Source of the DNA: Mycobacterium kubicae
Lineage (GTDB): Bacteria; Actinomycetota; Actinomycetes; Mycobacteriales; Mycobacteriaceae
Direction of reading: 5' to 3'
Assembly: GCF_015689175.1 (NCBI RefSeq)
Contig: NZ_CP065047.1
Coordinates: forward strand, 1,178,001-1,242,000
Length of the DNA: 64,000 nt
The position numbers were made by a program, and so were the translations under genes. Below, piece by piece: positions 7,635-17,991 of the stretch. The notes under the pieces are model-generated. The model did not search any database. It saw only the letters and a list, made by a program, of their open reading frames with translations, and had not been told where the DNA came from. Positions within the stretch are counted from its first letter, which is position 1; every line of letters begins with the position of its first letter.

Positions 7635-9416
7635 ATGTGCGGTATCTGCGGTGAGATCCGCTGGGACGGGGAGCCGGCCGATGTCGGCGCGGTCAGCAAG
7701 ATGACCTGCGCCATGACTTCCCGCGGGCCTGATGGCCAGGGCCTAGTCGCGCACGGCCGGGTGGCGTTCGGGCATCGGCGGCTGTCGATCATCGACCTGT
7801 CCAGCCGCGGCTCCCAGCCCATGGTCGACAGCGATCTGGCGCTGACCCTGGTGTTCAACGGCTGCATCTACAACTACCAAGAGCTGCGCAAGGAACTGCA
7901 GGGCGCCGGATACCGCTTCTTCTCCACCGCCGACAGCGAAGTCGTCCTCAAGGCCTTCCACAAGTGGGGTCCGCGTTGCGTCGACCGCTTCAAGGGCATG
8001 TTTGCGTTCGCGATCGTCGATCAGGACACCGGTGTGGTCACGCTGGCCCGCGACCGGCTCGGGATCAAGCCGTTGTATCTGGCCGAGACACCCGGCCGGC
8101 TGCGGTTCGCCTCCAACGTCCGCGCGCTGCTCAACGCCGGGGACGTGGACACCCAACTGGATCGCTACGCGCTGCACCACTACATGAGTTTCCACGCCGT
8201 GGTGCCGGCGCCGCGGACGATCTACCGCGGCGTGCGCAAACTACCGCCAGCCACGATCCGGGTGATCGAACCCGACGGCAAACAGACCGACACGGTGTAC
8301 TGGCGGCCGGAGTTCTGCCGCGACCCCGCGCGGGCGTCCTGGTCGGTTCGCGACTGGGAGAGCGCCTTGATGGACTCGCTGCGTGCCGCGGTCGCCCGGC
8401 GCATGGTCGCCGACGTGCCCGTCGGCGTCCTGCTGTCCGGCGGCATCGACTCCTCGGTCGTGGTGGCGCTGCTGGCCGAACAGGGCCAGCACGGCCTGGC
8501 CACCTTCAGCATCGGCTTCGATTCGGCCGGCGGCGAATCCGGCGACGAGTACTTCTACTCCGACCTGATCGCCAAGACCTTCGACACCGACCACCACAAG
8601 ATCCACATCGACTCCTCGCGGCTGGTGCCCGCGGTGCCCAAAACCATTGCCGCGATGAGCGAGCCGATGGTCAGCCATGACTGTGTGGCGTTCTACCTGC
8701 TGTCCGAAGAGGTCAGCAAGTCGGTCAAGGTCGTGCAGTCCGGGCAGGGGGCAGATGAGATCCTGGCCGGCTACGGCTGGTACCCGCCGCTGGCCAACGT
8801 GGCCCGCGAGCAGACCACCGACGCCTACGCCAAGGTGTTCTTCGACCGCAGCCACAGCGACGTGCTGGAGATCTTCTCCCCCGAATACAACCTCGATGTG
8901 GACGCCAGCTTCGAATTCGCCGCCGCCCACCACGCGGCCCCCGGCGCCGACACCGCGGTGGACGCCGCGCTGCGGCTGGACACCCAGGTGATGTTGGTCG
9001 ACGACCCGGTCAAACGCGTCGACACCATGACCATGGCATGGGGGCTGGAAGCGCGCGTGCCGTTCCTGGACCACGAGTTCGTCGAGCTGGCGGCGACGTG
9101 CCCGCCCGACCTGAAGCTGGCCAGCAACGGCAAGGGTGTGCTCAAGGACGCCTCACGCGCCGTGCTGCCCGCCGAGGTGATCGACCGGACCAAGGGCTAC
9201 TTCCCGGTGCCGGGCATCCGCCACCTGCACGGCGAACTGCTCGACATGGTGCGGGACGCATTGACCAACGACGCCGCCCGCAGCCGCGGCCTGTACCGCC
9301 CCGAGACCGTCGACGCCCTGCTGGCCGCGCCTAACAAGACGCGAACCACGTTGGACGGCAACACTCTTTGGCAGCTGGGGGTGCTCGAGATGTGGCTGCA
9401 GAGCATGGCAGGCTGA
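7635..9416 (+). CDS. AsnB-family amidotransferase, probably N-acetylglutaminylglutamine amidotransferase (AsnO type)
   Basis: 593 residues starting MCGICGEIRW. The ATG at 7635 is chosen because Cys2 must be N-terminal after Met removal and a GCAGGAGAA site precedes it. Class II glutaminase domain ~1-190 (RGPDG, GHRRLSIIDLS, FNGCIYNY). The C-terminal asparagine-synthetase ATP-pyrophosphatase domain has P-loop SGGIDSS at 268-274 and SGQGADEILAGYG near 375. The linker (HHYMSFHAVVPAPRTI, RKLPPATIRVIEPDG) resembles the AsnO group that amidates N-acetylglutaminylglutamine (NAGGN), an osmolyte, more than housekeeping AsnB. The partner NAGGN synthetase is not in this window. An S9 peptidase follows after 4 bases. 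An alternative is a generic asparagine synthetase. Confidence 0.75.
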   Translation: MCGICGEIRWDGEPADVGAVSKMTCAMTSRGPDGQGLVAHGRVAFGHRRLSIIDLSSRGSQPMVDSDLALTLVFNGCIYNYQELRKELQGAGYRFFSTADSEVVLKAFHKWGPRCVDRFKGMFAFAIVDQDTGVVTLARDRLGIKPLYLAETPGRLRFASNVRALLNAGDVDTQLDRYALHHYMSFHAVVPAPRTIYRGVRKLPPATIRVIEPDGKQTDTVYWRPEFCRDPARASWSVRDWESALMDSLRAAVARRMVADVPVGVLLSGGIDSSVVVALLAEQGQHGLATFSIGFDSAGGESGDEYFYSDLIAKTFDTDHHKIHIDSSRLVPAVPKTIAAMSEPMVSHDCVAFYLLSEEVSKSVKVVQSGQGADEILAGYGWYPPLANVAREQTTDAYAKVFFDRSHSDVLEIFSPEYNLDVDASFEFAAAHHAAPGADTAVDAALRLDTQVMLVDDPVKRVDTMTMAWGLEARVPFLDHEFVELAATCPPDLKLASNGKGVLKDASRAVLPAEVIDRTKGYFPVPGIRHLHGELLDMVRDALTNDAARSRGLYRPETVDALLAAPNKTRTTLDGNTLWQLGVLEMWLQSMAG

Positions 9417-9420
9417 CTTC

Positions 9421-11307
9421 GTGGGGCAACAAGTGCGCGCGCTGTACGGCGCGTCGCTATCCCCCGACGCGACCGCGTTTGCTCACATCGTCGACGAAGA
9501 CGGCTACCCGCGTGCCGTACAACGCTTCCTGCGCGGCTGGCGAGCCAGCTCCTCGCGTGACGTCGAACTGCCGGTCGACGGCCCGGTCACCCGGGTCATC
9601 CACTCCGCCGACGGACACTGGCTGGCCTGCGAGGTCGGGCCGCACGGCGCTACCCGAAGCCAGATCTGGGTCGTCACCACCGATCCCGACGACCGGATGG
9701 CCCGGCGCATCGACGGCGAACAGCACGGCACCGCCGAGCTGATCGGCTGGGACGGCACCCGGGTCTCGGCGATCCTGACCGGCGAGGACGGTGTGGGGCA
9801 GTCGTGTCTGATCGACCCCGCCAACGGCCGGTGCATCGTGCTGGACCGCCGCTCCGGTGGCCGATTGGTCGATGCGTGGGCCGGGGCGGCGCTGATCCGC
9901 GTCGGGCCGCGCTGCTACCGGGAACTGATCATGCTGCTCGGTCAGACCGAGATCGCTTTGCTGCCTTATGATCCCGGCTCCACCACGGACGCCGGCGTGA
10001 TCCTCGACGACCATCATCCGCGCCGGTTGCGCTACGGCCCCAGCGGCGAGCAGACCAAGCTGTACTACCCGGCGAAGACCTACGTTGACGATGTCACCGG
10101 GGGCAGCGGCCGCGGTTATGTGCGGGCGCTGATCCGTAGCGACAACGGCTGCGAGCATGCCCGCCTGCTCGAGGTCACGGCCACCGAGGACGGCGTCAGC
10201 TATTTCGTGGTGGCCGAACGCCCGGATTGCACCCTGGACGAATTCGCGGTCAGCGACGACCTGTCCACCATCGCGCTGCTCTGGAATGACCGCGGCCGCA
10301 GCGAATTACAGATCGTCGAGTACACCGACTACACGCTGTCCGAACCGATCCCGCTGCCCGGCCCGGTGGCCAGCGAACTGTCCATCAGCGCCGGTGGCTC
10401 ACTGGTGGCGATGACCATCGAAGGACCGGCGATGCCGCGCACCGTCGAACTGGTCAACCCGCGCACCCGCCAGTGGGAACCGATCGACCGAGAGCCCACC
10501 CGCGGACCGATCATCCCCGGATTCACCACCAAGACGCCGCCGCTGACGATCACCGCGCGCGACGGATTGGGCCTCAACGCATGGCTTTTCCAGCCGCCGG
10601 AAGGCAGCGGCACCACCGGTGCGGTGGTCTACCTGCACGGCGGCCCGGAAGGCCAGTCCCGCCCCGGCTATGACGAGGTTTTCGCGCGGCTGGTCAACGA
10701 CGGAATCACCGTGCTGGCGCCCAACGTGCGCGGCTCGGGCGGGCTGGGGCGCAGCTTCGTGCACGCCGACGAGAAGGAGATGCGGTTCGCCGCCATCGAC
10801 GACGTGGCCGACTGCGCGGGTTTCCTGGTGGACAACCAGCTGGCCAAGCCCGGCTGCATCGCCGTCGCGGGCTGGTCCTACGGCGGCTACCTGACGTTGG
10901 CCGCGTTGACGTTTCACCCGCAGCTGTGGGCGGCGGGCATCAGCATCTGCGGCATGAGCGATCTGTGCACGTTCTACCGCAACACCGAACCGTGGATCGC
11001 CGACGCGGCGTTTCCCCGGTACGGACACCCGGCCAACGACCGCGAGCTACTCGAGTCCCTGTCGCCGCTGCGCCGCGTGGACGCGTTGACCGCGCCGCTG
11101 TTGGTGGTGCACGGCGCGCACGACACCAATGTCCCGGTCAGCGAATCCGACCAGATCGTCGAGGCGCTGCGCGCGGCGGGTCGTGACGTCCGTTACCTGT
11201 TGTTCGACGACGATGGACACGAGATCGCCAAACGCGAGAACCGCGCGGTGCTGGCCACGGCGATGAGCGAGTGGCTGAACAAGGCGTTCGCGTCGGCCGC
11301 CGTCTAG
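9421..11307 (+). CDS. S9 family (prolyl oligopeptidase-like) serine peptidase
   Basis: 628 residues: an N-terminal beta-propeller-like region (~1-370) and a C-terminal alpha/beta-hydrolase peptidase domain (~375-628). Catalytic residues are visible: Ser486 in GWSYGG, Asp568 in HGAHDTNVP and His600 in DDDGHEI; HGGPEG supplies the oxyanion side. No signal peptide is seen, so it should be cytoplasmic. These enzymes cleave short peptides or release acylated amino acids. The GTG start is 4 bases after the amidotransferase stop, so the two form an operon. In proteobacterial NAGGN clusters the third gene is an M42 peptidase; here an S9 enzyme occupies that kind of position (inference). Its stop shares a CTAG with the convergent methyltransferase. 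Confidence 0.88.
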   Translation: MGQQVRALYGASLSPDATAFAHIVDEDGYPRAVQRFLRGWRASSSRDVELPVDGPVTRVIHSADGHWLACEVGPHGATRSQIWVVTTDPDDRMARRIDGEQHGTAELIGWDGTRVSAILTGEDGVGQSCLIDPANGRCIVLDRRSGGRLVDAWAGAALIRVGPRCYRELIMLLGQTEIALLPYDPGSTTDAGVILDDHHPRRLRYGPSGEQTKLYYPAKTYVDDVTGGSGRGYVRALIRSDNGCEHARLLEVTATEDGVSYFVVAERPDCTLDEFAVSDDLSTIALLWNDRGRSELQIVEYTDYTLSEPIPLPGPVASELSISAGGSLVAMTIEGPAMPRTVELVNPRTRQWEPIDREPTRGPIIPGFTTKTPPLTITARDGLGLNAWLFQPPEGSGTTGAVVYLHGGPEGQSRPGYDEVFARLVNDGITVLAPNVRGSGGLGRSFVHADEKEMRFAAIDDVADCAGFLVDNQLAKPGCIAVAGWSYGGYLTLAALTFHPQLWAAGISICGMSDLCTFYRNTEPWIADAAFPRYGHPANDRELLESLSPLRRVDALTAPLLVVHGAHDTNVPVSESDQIVEALRAAGRDVRYLLFDDDGHEIAKRENRAVLATAMSEWLNKAFASAAV

Positions 11308-12227
11308 CTTCTGGTCGCGCTGACGTAGCCGAGGGAGGCGAATGTCGCCTCCCTGTCGTCACCGGTGCCGATCGAAGTCCCGAGCGCCGCAAGCAGATCC
11401 GCGACCGGTGTGGTCTGCGCCGTCCAGCCGTGGGCGTTGAGGTAGGCCACGACGTCATTGCGCTCACCGGCGTACCACAGGTCGGTCATCTCCACGTCGA
11501 ACCCGTGCGCGCGCCAGCGCTCGGTGGCCTCGCGCATCCGCTCGGCCATCATCGGCACTGACCGGCCGGCGTCAGGCAAGTTCTCGGTGGCCAATCGGCT
11601 GCCGGGGGCGCTCAGCACGGTGATGTTGTCCAGCAACGCGTCCTGGGCCTCCGGCGGCAGGAACGGCAACAGACCCTCAGCGCTCCAGGCGCTGGGCTTG
11701 GTGTCGTCGAAACCGGCGTAGCGCAGCGCGCTCACCCAGTCGTGGCGCAGATCCACGGCGACCGTGCGCAATTCGGCGGTCGGCCGGGCATTCAGCTGGC
11801 GCAACGTCGTCGTCTTGAACTCGATCACTTGCTCCTGGTCGATCTCGTAGACGGTGGTGCCGGCCGGCCACGGCAGCCGGTAGGCGCGGGCATCCAGGCC
11901 CGAGGCCAAGATCACCGCCTGCCCGATCCCGGCGTTGGCCGCAGCGAGGAAGAAGTCGTCGAAGAATCGGGTGCGCACGGCCATCATGTCGCGCATGCGT
12001 TCCATGCCGAACTCCGCGTGGTCGTCGACCTCGGCGGGGTCCAGCTCACCGCTGGCCAGGCGGGTGAAGAAGTCGACGCCCACCGCGCGCACCAGCGGCT
12101 CGGCGAAGGGGTCGTTGATCAGGGGATTGCTGCCGCGGCTGGCCAGTGCGCGTCCCACCGCGACGCCGGTCGCGGTGGCGCCCACGCTGGTGGCGAGGTC
12201 CCAGGTGTCGTTGTCAGTACGTGCCAT
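11304..12227 (-). CDS. S-adenosylmethionine-dependent methyltransferase, mycobacterial LCM-like family
   Basis: 307 residues from the ATG at 12227, preceded by GGAGG; a longer frame to 12329 lacks a ribosome site and family similarity. The start [19 protein letters not shown] is characteristic of the expanded mycobacterial family related to leucine carboxyl methyltransferases (Rv0726c/Rv0893c type). SAM-binding motif I is [17 protein letters not shown] (~108-124), followed by VYEIDQ as the acidic loop. [15 protein letters not shown] and [10 protein letters not shown] are family landmarks. The substrate is unknown for the whole family. Convergent with the S9 peptidase (shared stop bases) and divergent from nnr with a 74-base gap. 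Confidence 0.88.
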   Translation of the reverse strand: MARTDNDTWDLATSVGATATGVAVGRALASRGSNPLINDPFAEPLVRAVGVDFFTRLASGELDPAEVDDHAEFGMERMRDMMAVRTRFFDDFFLAAANAGIGQAVILASGLDARAYRLPWPAGTTVYEIDQEQVIEFKTTTLRQLNARPTAELRTVAVDLRHDWVSALRYAGFDDTKPSAWSAEGLLPFLPPEAQDALLDNITVLSAPGSRLATENLPDAGRSVPMMAERMREATERWRAHGFDVEMTDLWYAGERNDVVAYLNAHGWTAQTTPVADLLAALGTSIGTGDDREATFASLGYVSATRS

Positions 12228-12301
12228 GTGTGCCCTCCATTCGTCGCTGAACGCGAATGTAGCGACGGCTCCTGAACGACTGCTGTGGAATGCTGGCGGT
12301 G

Positions 12302-13723
12302 ATGCGGCATTACTACTCCGTAGATGCAATCCGCGACGCCGAAGCGCCGCTACTGGCCAGCCTCCCCGATGGGGCGTTGATGCGCCGTGCCGCGTACGGG
12401 CTGGCCACCGAGATCATGCGCGAGCTGACCGCCCGCACCGGCGGGGTGGCCGGGCGTCGGGTGTGCGCGGTGGTCGGCTCGGGTGACAACGGTGGCGACG
12501 CGTTGTGGGCGGCGACGTTTGTGCGGCGCCGCGGCGCTGCCGCCGAGGCGATACTGCTCAAGCCCGAGCGCACCCACCGCAAGGGGCTGGCGGCCTTCCG
12601 CGCGGCGGGTGGGCGGATCGTCGAAAAGGTCTCACCGGCAACCGATCTGGTCATCGACGGCGTGGTCGGTATCTCCGGTTCCGGGCCGCTGCGCCCCGAC
12701 GCGGCACAGGTGTTCACCGCGGTCGGCGACGCCGGCATCCCGGTGGTCGCGGTCGACATCCCCAGCGGCATCGACGCGGCGACCGGGGCCATCGACGGCC
12801 CGGCGGTGCAGGCCGCGCTGACCGTCACTTTCGGCGGCCTCAAACCCGTGCACGCGTTGGCCGACTGCGGCCGCGTCAAGCTGATTGATATCGGGCTGGA
12901 CCTGCCGCACACCGACGTCGCCGGTTTCCAGGCCGCCGATGTGCTCGCGCGCTGGCCGGTACCGGGACCCCACGACGACAAGTACACCCAGGGCGTGACC
13001 GGGGTGATGGCCGGCTCCTCGACCTATCCCGGCGCGGCGGTGCTGTGCACGGGCGCGGCCGTCGCGGCCACCTCCGGCATGGTCCGCTACGCCGGGAGCG
13101 CGCATCGTGAGGTGCTGGCTCAGTGGCCGGAGGTCATCGCGTCGCCCACCCCGGCGGCCGCCGGACGGGTGCAGTCCTGGGTCGTCGGGCCCGGTCTGGG
13201 CACCGACGAAACGGGGGCCGCCGCGCTATGGTTCGCCCTCGACACCGACCTGCCGGTGCTGATCGACGCCGACGGGCTCACCATCCTGGCCGCCCACCCC
13301 GACATGGTCGCCAACCGCGCCGCCCCGACCGTGCTCACCCCGCACGCCGGGGAATTCGCCCGGCTGGCCGGATCGCCGCCGGGCCCCGACCGGGTGGGCG
13401 CCTGCCGCAAACTCGCCGAGGCATTCGGCGCCACGGTGTTGCTCAAGGGCAACGTCACCGTCATCGCCGACCCGGAAGGGGCGGTCTACCTGAACCCGGC
13501 CGGGCAATCCTGGGCGGCAACGGCCGGGTCCGGCGACGTGCTGTCCGGAATGATCGGCGCCTTGCTCGCCGCGGGCCTGCCGCCCGCCGAAGCGGCCGCC
13601 GCCGCGGCGTTCGTGCACGCGCGCGCCGCCGCCCTCTCGGCCGCCGACCCCGGCCCTGGTGACGCGCCCACCTCGGCGTCGCGCATCATCCCCCACATCC
13701 GCGCCGCCCTGGCCGCCCTCTAG
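12302..13723 (+). CDS. nnr: Bifunctional NAD(P)H-hydrate repair enzyme
   Basis: 473 residues from ATG 12302, matching the length recalled for Rv3433c. The N-terminal YjeF_N epimerase domain (~1-210) interconverts R and S forms of hydrated NAD(P)H; its nucleotide loop is [13 protein letters not shown]. The C-terminal ADP-dependent dehydratase domain (~230-473) of ribokinase-like fold has [20 protein letters not shown] and the [14 protein letters not shown] active-site loop near 403-416. It restores damaged cofactor. Two other in-frame starts lie 3 and 12 bases upstream; the chosen one gives the family N-terminus [11 protein letters not shown]. gadB follows after 22 bases, as in M. tuberculosis. 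Confidence 0.95.
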   Translation: MRHYYSVDAIRDAEAPLLASLPDGALMRRAAYGLATEIMRELTARTGGVAGRRVCAVVGSGDNGGDALWAATFVRRRGAAAEAILLKPERTHRKGLAAFRAAGGRIVEKVSPATDLVIDGVVGISGSGPLRPDAAQVFTAVGDAGIPVVAVDIPSGIDAATGAIDGPAVQAALTVTFGGLKPVHALADCGRVKLIDIGLDLPHTDVAGFQAADVLARWPVPGPHDDKYTQGVTGVMAGSSTYPGAAVLCTGAAVAATSGMVRYAGSAHREVLAQWPEVIASPTPAAAGRVQSWVVGPGLGTDETGAAALWFALDTDLPVLIDADGLTILAAHPDMVANRAAPTVLTPHAGEFARLAGSPPGPDRVGACRKLAEAFGATVLLKGNVTVIADPEGAVYLNPAGQSWAATAGSGDVLSGMIGALLAAGLPPAEAAAAAAFVHARAAALSAADPGPGDAPTSASRIIPHIRAALAAL

Positions 13724-13745
13724 CCGCAAACCGAAAGGATCCGTT

Positions 13746-15128
13746 GTGCCCCAACACCCGTCCCTGCCCGCTCACTCCATCGCGCCCGCCTACACCGGCC
13801 GCATCTTCAACTCGCCGATTCCGGCGCTGCGGCTACCCGAGGAGTCGATGGACCCGGATGCTGCCTACCGCTTCATCCACGACGAGCTGATGCTGGACGG
13901 GAGCTCCCGGCTCAACCTGGCCACCTTCGTCACCACGTGGATGGATCCGGAGGCCGGCAAACTGATGGCCGAGACGTTCGACAAGAACATGATCGACAAG
14001 GACGAATATCCGGCGACCGCAGCCATCGAACAGCGCTGCGTGTGCATGGTCGCCGACCTGTTCCATGCGGAGAACCTGCGCGACGACGACCCGTCCAGCG
14101 CCATCGGCGTCTCGACGATCGGGTCCAGCGAGGCGGTCATGCTGGGCGGACTGGCGATGAAGTGGCGGTGGCGCCAGCGGGTGGGCAAGGGCTGGGAACG
14201 ACGCCGGCCCAACCTGGTGATGGGCTCCAACGTCCAGGTGGTGTGGGAGAAGTTCTGCCGCTACTTCGACGTCGAACCCCGCTACCTGCCAATGGAAGTG
14301 GGCCGCTACGTCATCACCCCCGAACAGGTGGTGGACGCCGTCGACGAGGACACCATCGGGGTGGTGGCCATCCTGGGCACCACCTACACCGGGGAACTGG
14401 AACCCATCGCCGAGATCTGCGCGGCGCTGGACAAGCTGGCCGAAGGGGGCGGCGTCGACGTTCCGGTGCACGTGGATGCGGCCAGCGGCGGCTTCGTGGT
14501 GCCGTTCCTGCACCCCGAGCTGAAGTGGGACTTCCGGCTACCCCGGGTGGTGTCGATCAACGTCAGCGGCCACAAATACGGGTTGACTTACCCGGGCGTG
14601 GGGTTCGTGGTCTGGCGTAGCCAAGAGTATCTCCCCGAGGAGCTGGTGTTCCACGTGAACTACCTCGGTGGTGACATGCCGACCTTCACGCTGAACTTCT
14701 CCCGTCCCGGGAACCAGGTCGTCGGGCAGTACTACAACTTCCTGCGGCTGGGCCGCGACGGATACACCAAGGTGATGCAGTGCTTGTCGTCGACGGCGCG
14801 CTGGCTGGGCGAACAGCTGCGCACCGGCGACCATTGCGAGCTGATCTCCGACGGTTCGGCGATCCCGGTGGTCAGCTTCCGGCTCGCCGGAGACCGCGGC
14901 TACACCGAGTTCGACGTGTCGCACGAGCTGCGGACCTTCGGCTGGCAAGTGCCCGCCTACACCATGCCCGACAACGCCACCGACGTGTCGGTGCTGCGCA
15001 TCGTCGTGCGGGAGGGGCTGTCCGCCGACCTGGCGCGCGCGTTGCACGACGACGCCCGCACCGCGCTGGGCAACCTGGACAAGCTCAAGCCAGGCGGGCA
15101 TTACAGCGCCCAGCATTTCGCGCACTAG
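13746..15128 (+). CDS. gadB: Glutamate decarboxylase
   Basis: 460 residues, PLP-dependent group II decarboxylase that converts glutamate to GABA and consumes a proton, supporting acid tolerance and the GABA shunt. The cofactor Lys277 lies in NVSGHKYGL, with Asp244 in HVDAASGGF contacting the pyridine nitrogen and STIGSSEAVMLGG near 123-135 forming the phosphate-side loop. GTG 13746 has AAAGGAT upstream and gives the length recalled for Rv3432c. It follows nnr closely and is probably co-transcribed. In M. tuberculosis the next stretch holds PPE genes and IS1532; here alr begins only 139 bases downstream. Confidence 0.95.
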   Translation: MPQHPSLPAHSIAPAYTGRIFNSPIPALRLPEESMDPDAAYRFIHDELMLDGSSRLNLATFVTTWMDPEAGKLMAETFDKNMIDKDEYPATAAIEQRCVCMVADLFHAENLRDDDPSSAIGVSTIGSSEAVMLGGLAMKWRWRQRVGKGWERRRPNLVMGSNVQVVWEKFCRYFDVEPRYLPMEVGRYVITPEQVVDAVDEDTIGVVAILGTTYTGELEPIAEICAALDKLAEGGGVDVPVHVDAASGGFVVPFLHPELKWDFRLPRVVSINVSGHKYGLTYPGVGFVVWRSQEYLPEELVFHVNYLGGDMPTFTLNFSRPGNQVVGQYYNFLRLGRDGYTKVMQCLSSTARWLGEQLRTGDHCELISDGSAIPVVSFRLAGDRGYTEFDVSHELRTFGWQVPAYTMPDNATDVSVLRIVVREGLSADLARALHDDARTALGNLDKLKPGGHYSAQHFAH

Positions 15129-15175
15129 TGGTTCGTCACATCCGTCACTTAGGTCCCTGGCCGCAGGGGTGCTCG

Positions 15176-15198
15176 TTTTGCCCGCCTCACAGCGACAA
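15176..15198 (+). repeat. Single arm of a dispersed repeat also found at 27483-27550
   Basis: TTTTGCCCGCCTC-N3-GCGACAA in the gadB-alr spacer matches the left arm of the large palindrome at 27483-27507 at 20 of 23 positions, differing only in the three central bases. No convincing inverted partner was found nearby, so this is a half element or a decayed copy. Confidence 0.5.
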
Positions 15199-15267
15199 TG
15201 GTCCGGGCCGGAGACCGGTGTGACAGGTGAGACGAGGGCGCGCTAGTCCGCGGACGATTCTGGGACA

Positions 15268-16437
15268 ATGGCGGCCGTGGCTGTTACGCCGATATCCCTG
15301 ACCCCGGGCGTCCTCGCCGAGGCCCTGGTGGACCTGGGCGCCATCGCGCACAACGTGCGGGTGCTGCGCGAGCACGCCGGCAGCGCGCAGGTCATGGCCG
15401 TCGTCAAGGCCGACGGCTACGGACACGGCGCCACCCGGGTGGCCCAGACCGCGCTGGCCGCCGGGGCCGCCGAACTGGGCGTCGCCACCATCGACGAGGC
15501 GCTCGCGTTGCGCGCCGACGGCATCACCGCGCCGGTGCTGGCCTGGCTGCACCCGCCCGGCACCGACTTCGCGCCGGCCCTGCTGGGCGACGTGCAGATC
15601 GCGGTGTCCTCGGTCCGCCAGCTCGACGAGCTGCTCGACGCCGTGCGCCGGACCGGCCGCACCGCCACCGTCACCGTCAAGGTCGACACCGGCCTCAACC
15701 GCAACGGCGTCCCCCCGGCGCAGTATCCGGCGCTGCTCACCGCGCTGCGCCAGGCCGCCGCGCAGGACGCCGTGCGCCTGCGGGGGCTGATGTCGCACAT
15801 GGTGTACGCCGACGCGCCCGACAAGTCCATCAACGACCTGCAGGCCCAGCGGTTCACCGGCTTCCTCGCCCAGGCCCGCGAGCACGGCGTGCGCTTCGAG
15901 GTGGCGCACCTGTCCAATTCCTCGGCGACCATGGCCCGTCCCGACCTCACCTTCGACCTGGTCCGCCCGGGCATTGCGGTCTACGGCCTCAGCCCCGTCC
16001 CGGGTCTGGGCGACATGGGACTGATTCCCGCCATGACCGTGAAATGCCCGGTGGCGCTGGTCAAGTCGATACGCGCCGGTGAGGGGGTGTCGTATGGGCA
16101 CACCTGGATCGCGCCGCGCGACACCAACCTGGCCCTGTTGCCCATCGGCTACGCCGACGGGGTGTTCCGTTCACTCGGCGGGCGCCTGGAAGTGCTGATC
16201 AACGGTCAACGGCGCCGGGGGGTCGGGCGAATCTGCATGGACCAGTTCGTCGTCGACCTGGGGCCGGGAACGGTGGACGTCGCCGAAGGGGACGAGGCGA
16301 TCCTGTTCGGGCCCGGCACCCGCGGCGAGCCCACCGCGCAGGACTGGGCCGACCTGCTCGACACCATCCACTACGAGGTGGTCACCAGCCCCCGCGGACG
16401 CATCACCCGAACCTATCGGGAGGCCGAAAACCGTTGA
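15268..16437 (+). CDS. alr: Alanine racemase
   Basis: 389 residues. This PLP enzyme makes D-alanine for peptidoglycan and is the target of D-cycloserine. It has an eight-stranded TIM barrel with PLP Lys47 in [11 protein letters not shown] and a C-terminal beta domain contributing catalytic Tyr276 in [18 protein letters not shown] near the C-terminus is a further family signature. The ATG at 15268 is used; a GTG 9 bases later is also possible, and mycobacterial Alr starts are known to be variable. It heads a rightward run of overlapping genes: the next gene starts in a TTGA overlap with its stop. Confidence 0.96.
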   Translation: MAAVAVTPISLTPGVLAEALVDLGAIAHNVRVLREHAGSAQVMAVVKADGYGHGATRVAQTALAAGAAELGVATIDEALALRADGITAPVLAWLHPPGTDFAPALLGDVQIAVSSVRQLDELLDAVRRTGRTATVTVKVDTGLNRNGVPPAQYPALLTALRQAAAQDAVRLRGLMSHMVYADAPDKSINDLQAQRFTGFLAQAREHGVRFEVAHLSNSSATMARPDLTFDLVRPGIAVYGLSPVPGLGDMGLIPAMTVKCPVALVKSIRAGEGVSYGHTWIAPRDTNLALLPIGYADGVFRSLGGRLEVLINGQRRRGVGRICMDQFVVDLGPGTVDVAEGDEAILFGPGTRGEPTAQDWADLLDTIHYEVVTSPRGRITRTYREAENR

Positions 16438-17543
16438 GCGCGCAAAATTCCGGCAAGCGTCCCAAGACGTGGCTTGCGGGTGGTGCGGGCTTGACCGCCG
16501 TCGCCACCATGGTCGGGGCCTCCGCCCGCCGATCGCTGGCCGACCGCGGCATCATCGCCGAAGACCCGTGGGCGAACGAGGATTTCGGACGGCTGGACAG
16601 TGACCGCAGCCAGGTCGTGACCACCGCCGACGGGGTGCCGTTGGCGGTGCGCGAAGCCGGTCCGGCCGACGCTCCGGTCACCGTCGTCTTCGTGCACGGA
16701 TTCTGCCTTCGCATGGGCGCCTTTCACTTTCAGCGGGTGCGGCTGGGCGAACTGTGGGGCGACCAGGTGCGGATGGTCTTCTACGACCATCGCGGGCACG
16801 GTCAGTCGGGCCAAGCCGACCCCGAGACGTACACGTTGACCCAACTCGGGCAGGACCTGGAAACCATCCTGCAGGTCACCGCGCCGCGCGGGCTGATCGT
16901 GCTGGTCGGTCATTCGATGGGCGGCATGACTGTGCTCTCGCATGCCCGGCAGTTCCCGCAGCGATACGGCCGACGGATCATCGCCGCCGCGTTGATCTCC
17001 TCGGCGGCCGAAGGCGTGACCCGTTCGCCGCTCGGCGAATTCCTCAACAACCCTGCCCTGGAAGCCCTTCGCTTCGCCGCGCGGTCGGCGCCCAACCTCA
17101 TGCACCGCGGTCGCAACGTGTCCCGGTCCCTGATGGGCCCGATATTGCGCGCCGCGTCCTACAGCGACCTACAGGTCAGCCGCAGCCTCGACGCGTTCAG
17201 CCAGCGCATGATGAACGACACCCCGATCGCCACGCTGGTGGGCTTTCTGCGCGCGTTGGAGGTGCACGACGAAACCGCCGGGCTGTGGACGCTGCTCAAG
17301 ATCCCGACCCTGATCGCCTGCGGCGACCACGACCTGCTCACCCCGGACGAATACTCGCGGAAAATGGCCGCCTCCTTGCCGCTTTCCGAACTCGTCATCG
17401 TCCCCGGAGCCAGTCACCTGGCGCTGTTGGACAAACCCGAGGCCATCAACGACGGGTTGGTCCGCCTGGTCAACCGCGCGCTGCCGGGCAAGATGACGCT
17501 GCGTTACCGGCGCTTCCGGGAGAGGTTCCGGCGCCATGGCTAG
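16434..17543 (+). CDS. Alpha/beta hydrolase
   Basis: 369 residues. The N-terminus (~12-28) is hydrophobic and may be a membrane anchor or signal. The hydrolase core follows: [12 protein letters not shown] supplies the oxyanion hole, [15 protein letters not shown] near 159-173 holds the nucleophile Ser, and [10 protein letters not shown] and [13 protein letters not shown] carry the likely Asp and His. The TTG start overlaps the alr stop by 4 bases and has GGGAGG upstream, so translation is probably coupled. Its 3' end overlaps tsaE by 8 bases. Substrate unknown; epoxide hydrolase, lipase or esterase are all possible for this fold. Confidence 0.88.
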   Translation: MSAQNSGKRPKTWLAGGAGLTAVATMVGASARRSLADRGIIAEDPWANEDFGRLDSDRSQVVTTADGVPLAVREAGPADAPVTVVFVHGFCLRMGAFHFQRVRLGELWGDQVRMVFYDHRGHGQSGQADPETYTLTQLGQDLETILQVTAPRGLIVLVGHSMGGMTVLSHARQFPQRYGRRIIAAALISSAAEGVTRSPLGEFLNNPALEALRFAARSAPNLMHRGRNVSRSLMGPILRAASYSDLQVSRSLDAFSQRMMNDTPIATLVGFLRALEVHDETAGLWTLLKIPTLIACGDHDLLTPDEYSRKMAASLPLSELVIVPGASHLALLDKPEAINDGLVRLVNRALPGKMTLRYRRFRERFRRHG

Positions 17544-17991
17544 TGCGGGTACGGCCACGCTCGAGCGCGTCGAGGACACCGTTGCGCTGGGCTGCCGGCT
17601 GGGCGAGCAACTGCGCGCCGGTGACGTGGTGGTGCTTTCCGGTCCGCTGGGAGCCGGAAAGACGGTGCTGGCCAAGGGAATTGCCGAAGCGATGGATGTC
17701 GACGGGCCGGTCACGTCACCGACCTACGTGTTGGCGCGGGTGCACCCGCCGCGGCGGCCCGGGGCGCCGGCGATGATTCACGTCGACGTCTACCGGTTGC
17801 TGGATGTGAGCACCGACCTGCTCGGGGAACTGGACTCCCTGGACCTCGACACCGACTTGGCGGACGCGGTGGTCGTCGTCGAATGGGGTGAGGGACTGGT
17901 CGAACGGCTCTCCGAGCGGCACCTCGACATTCGGCTCGAGCGGGTCAGCCACTCCGACGTGCGGATCGCGACCTGGGAGTGGGTGTCGTGA
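17536..17991 (+). CDS. tsaE: tRNA threonylcarbamoyladenosine ATPase TsaE
   Basis: 151-residue P-loop ATPase that drives the TsaB-TsaD-TsaE complex, which installs t6A at position 37 of ANN-decoding tRNAs. Walker A is GPLGAGKT (36-43), preceded by the family's VVVLSG strand. SPTYVLARVH and VEWGEGLVE are conserved TsaE segments. ATG 17536 lies within the end of the hydrolase gene, and the stop overlaps the tsaB GTG by 4 bases, giving continuous coupled translation with its complex partner. Length is normal. Equivalent to Rv3422c by position. Confidence 0.95.
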   Translation: MASAGTATLERVEDTVALGCRLGEQLRAGDVVVLSGPLGAGKTVLAKGIAEAMDVDGPVTSPTYVLARVHPPRRPGAPAMIHVDVYRLLDVSTDLLGELDSLDLDTDLADAVVVVEWGEGLVERLSERHLDIRLERVSHSDVRIATWEWVS

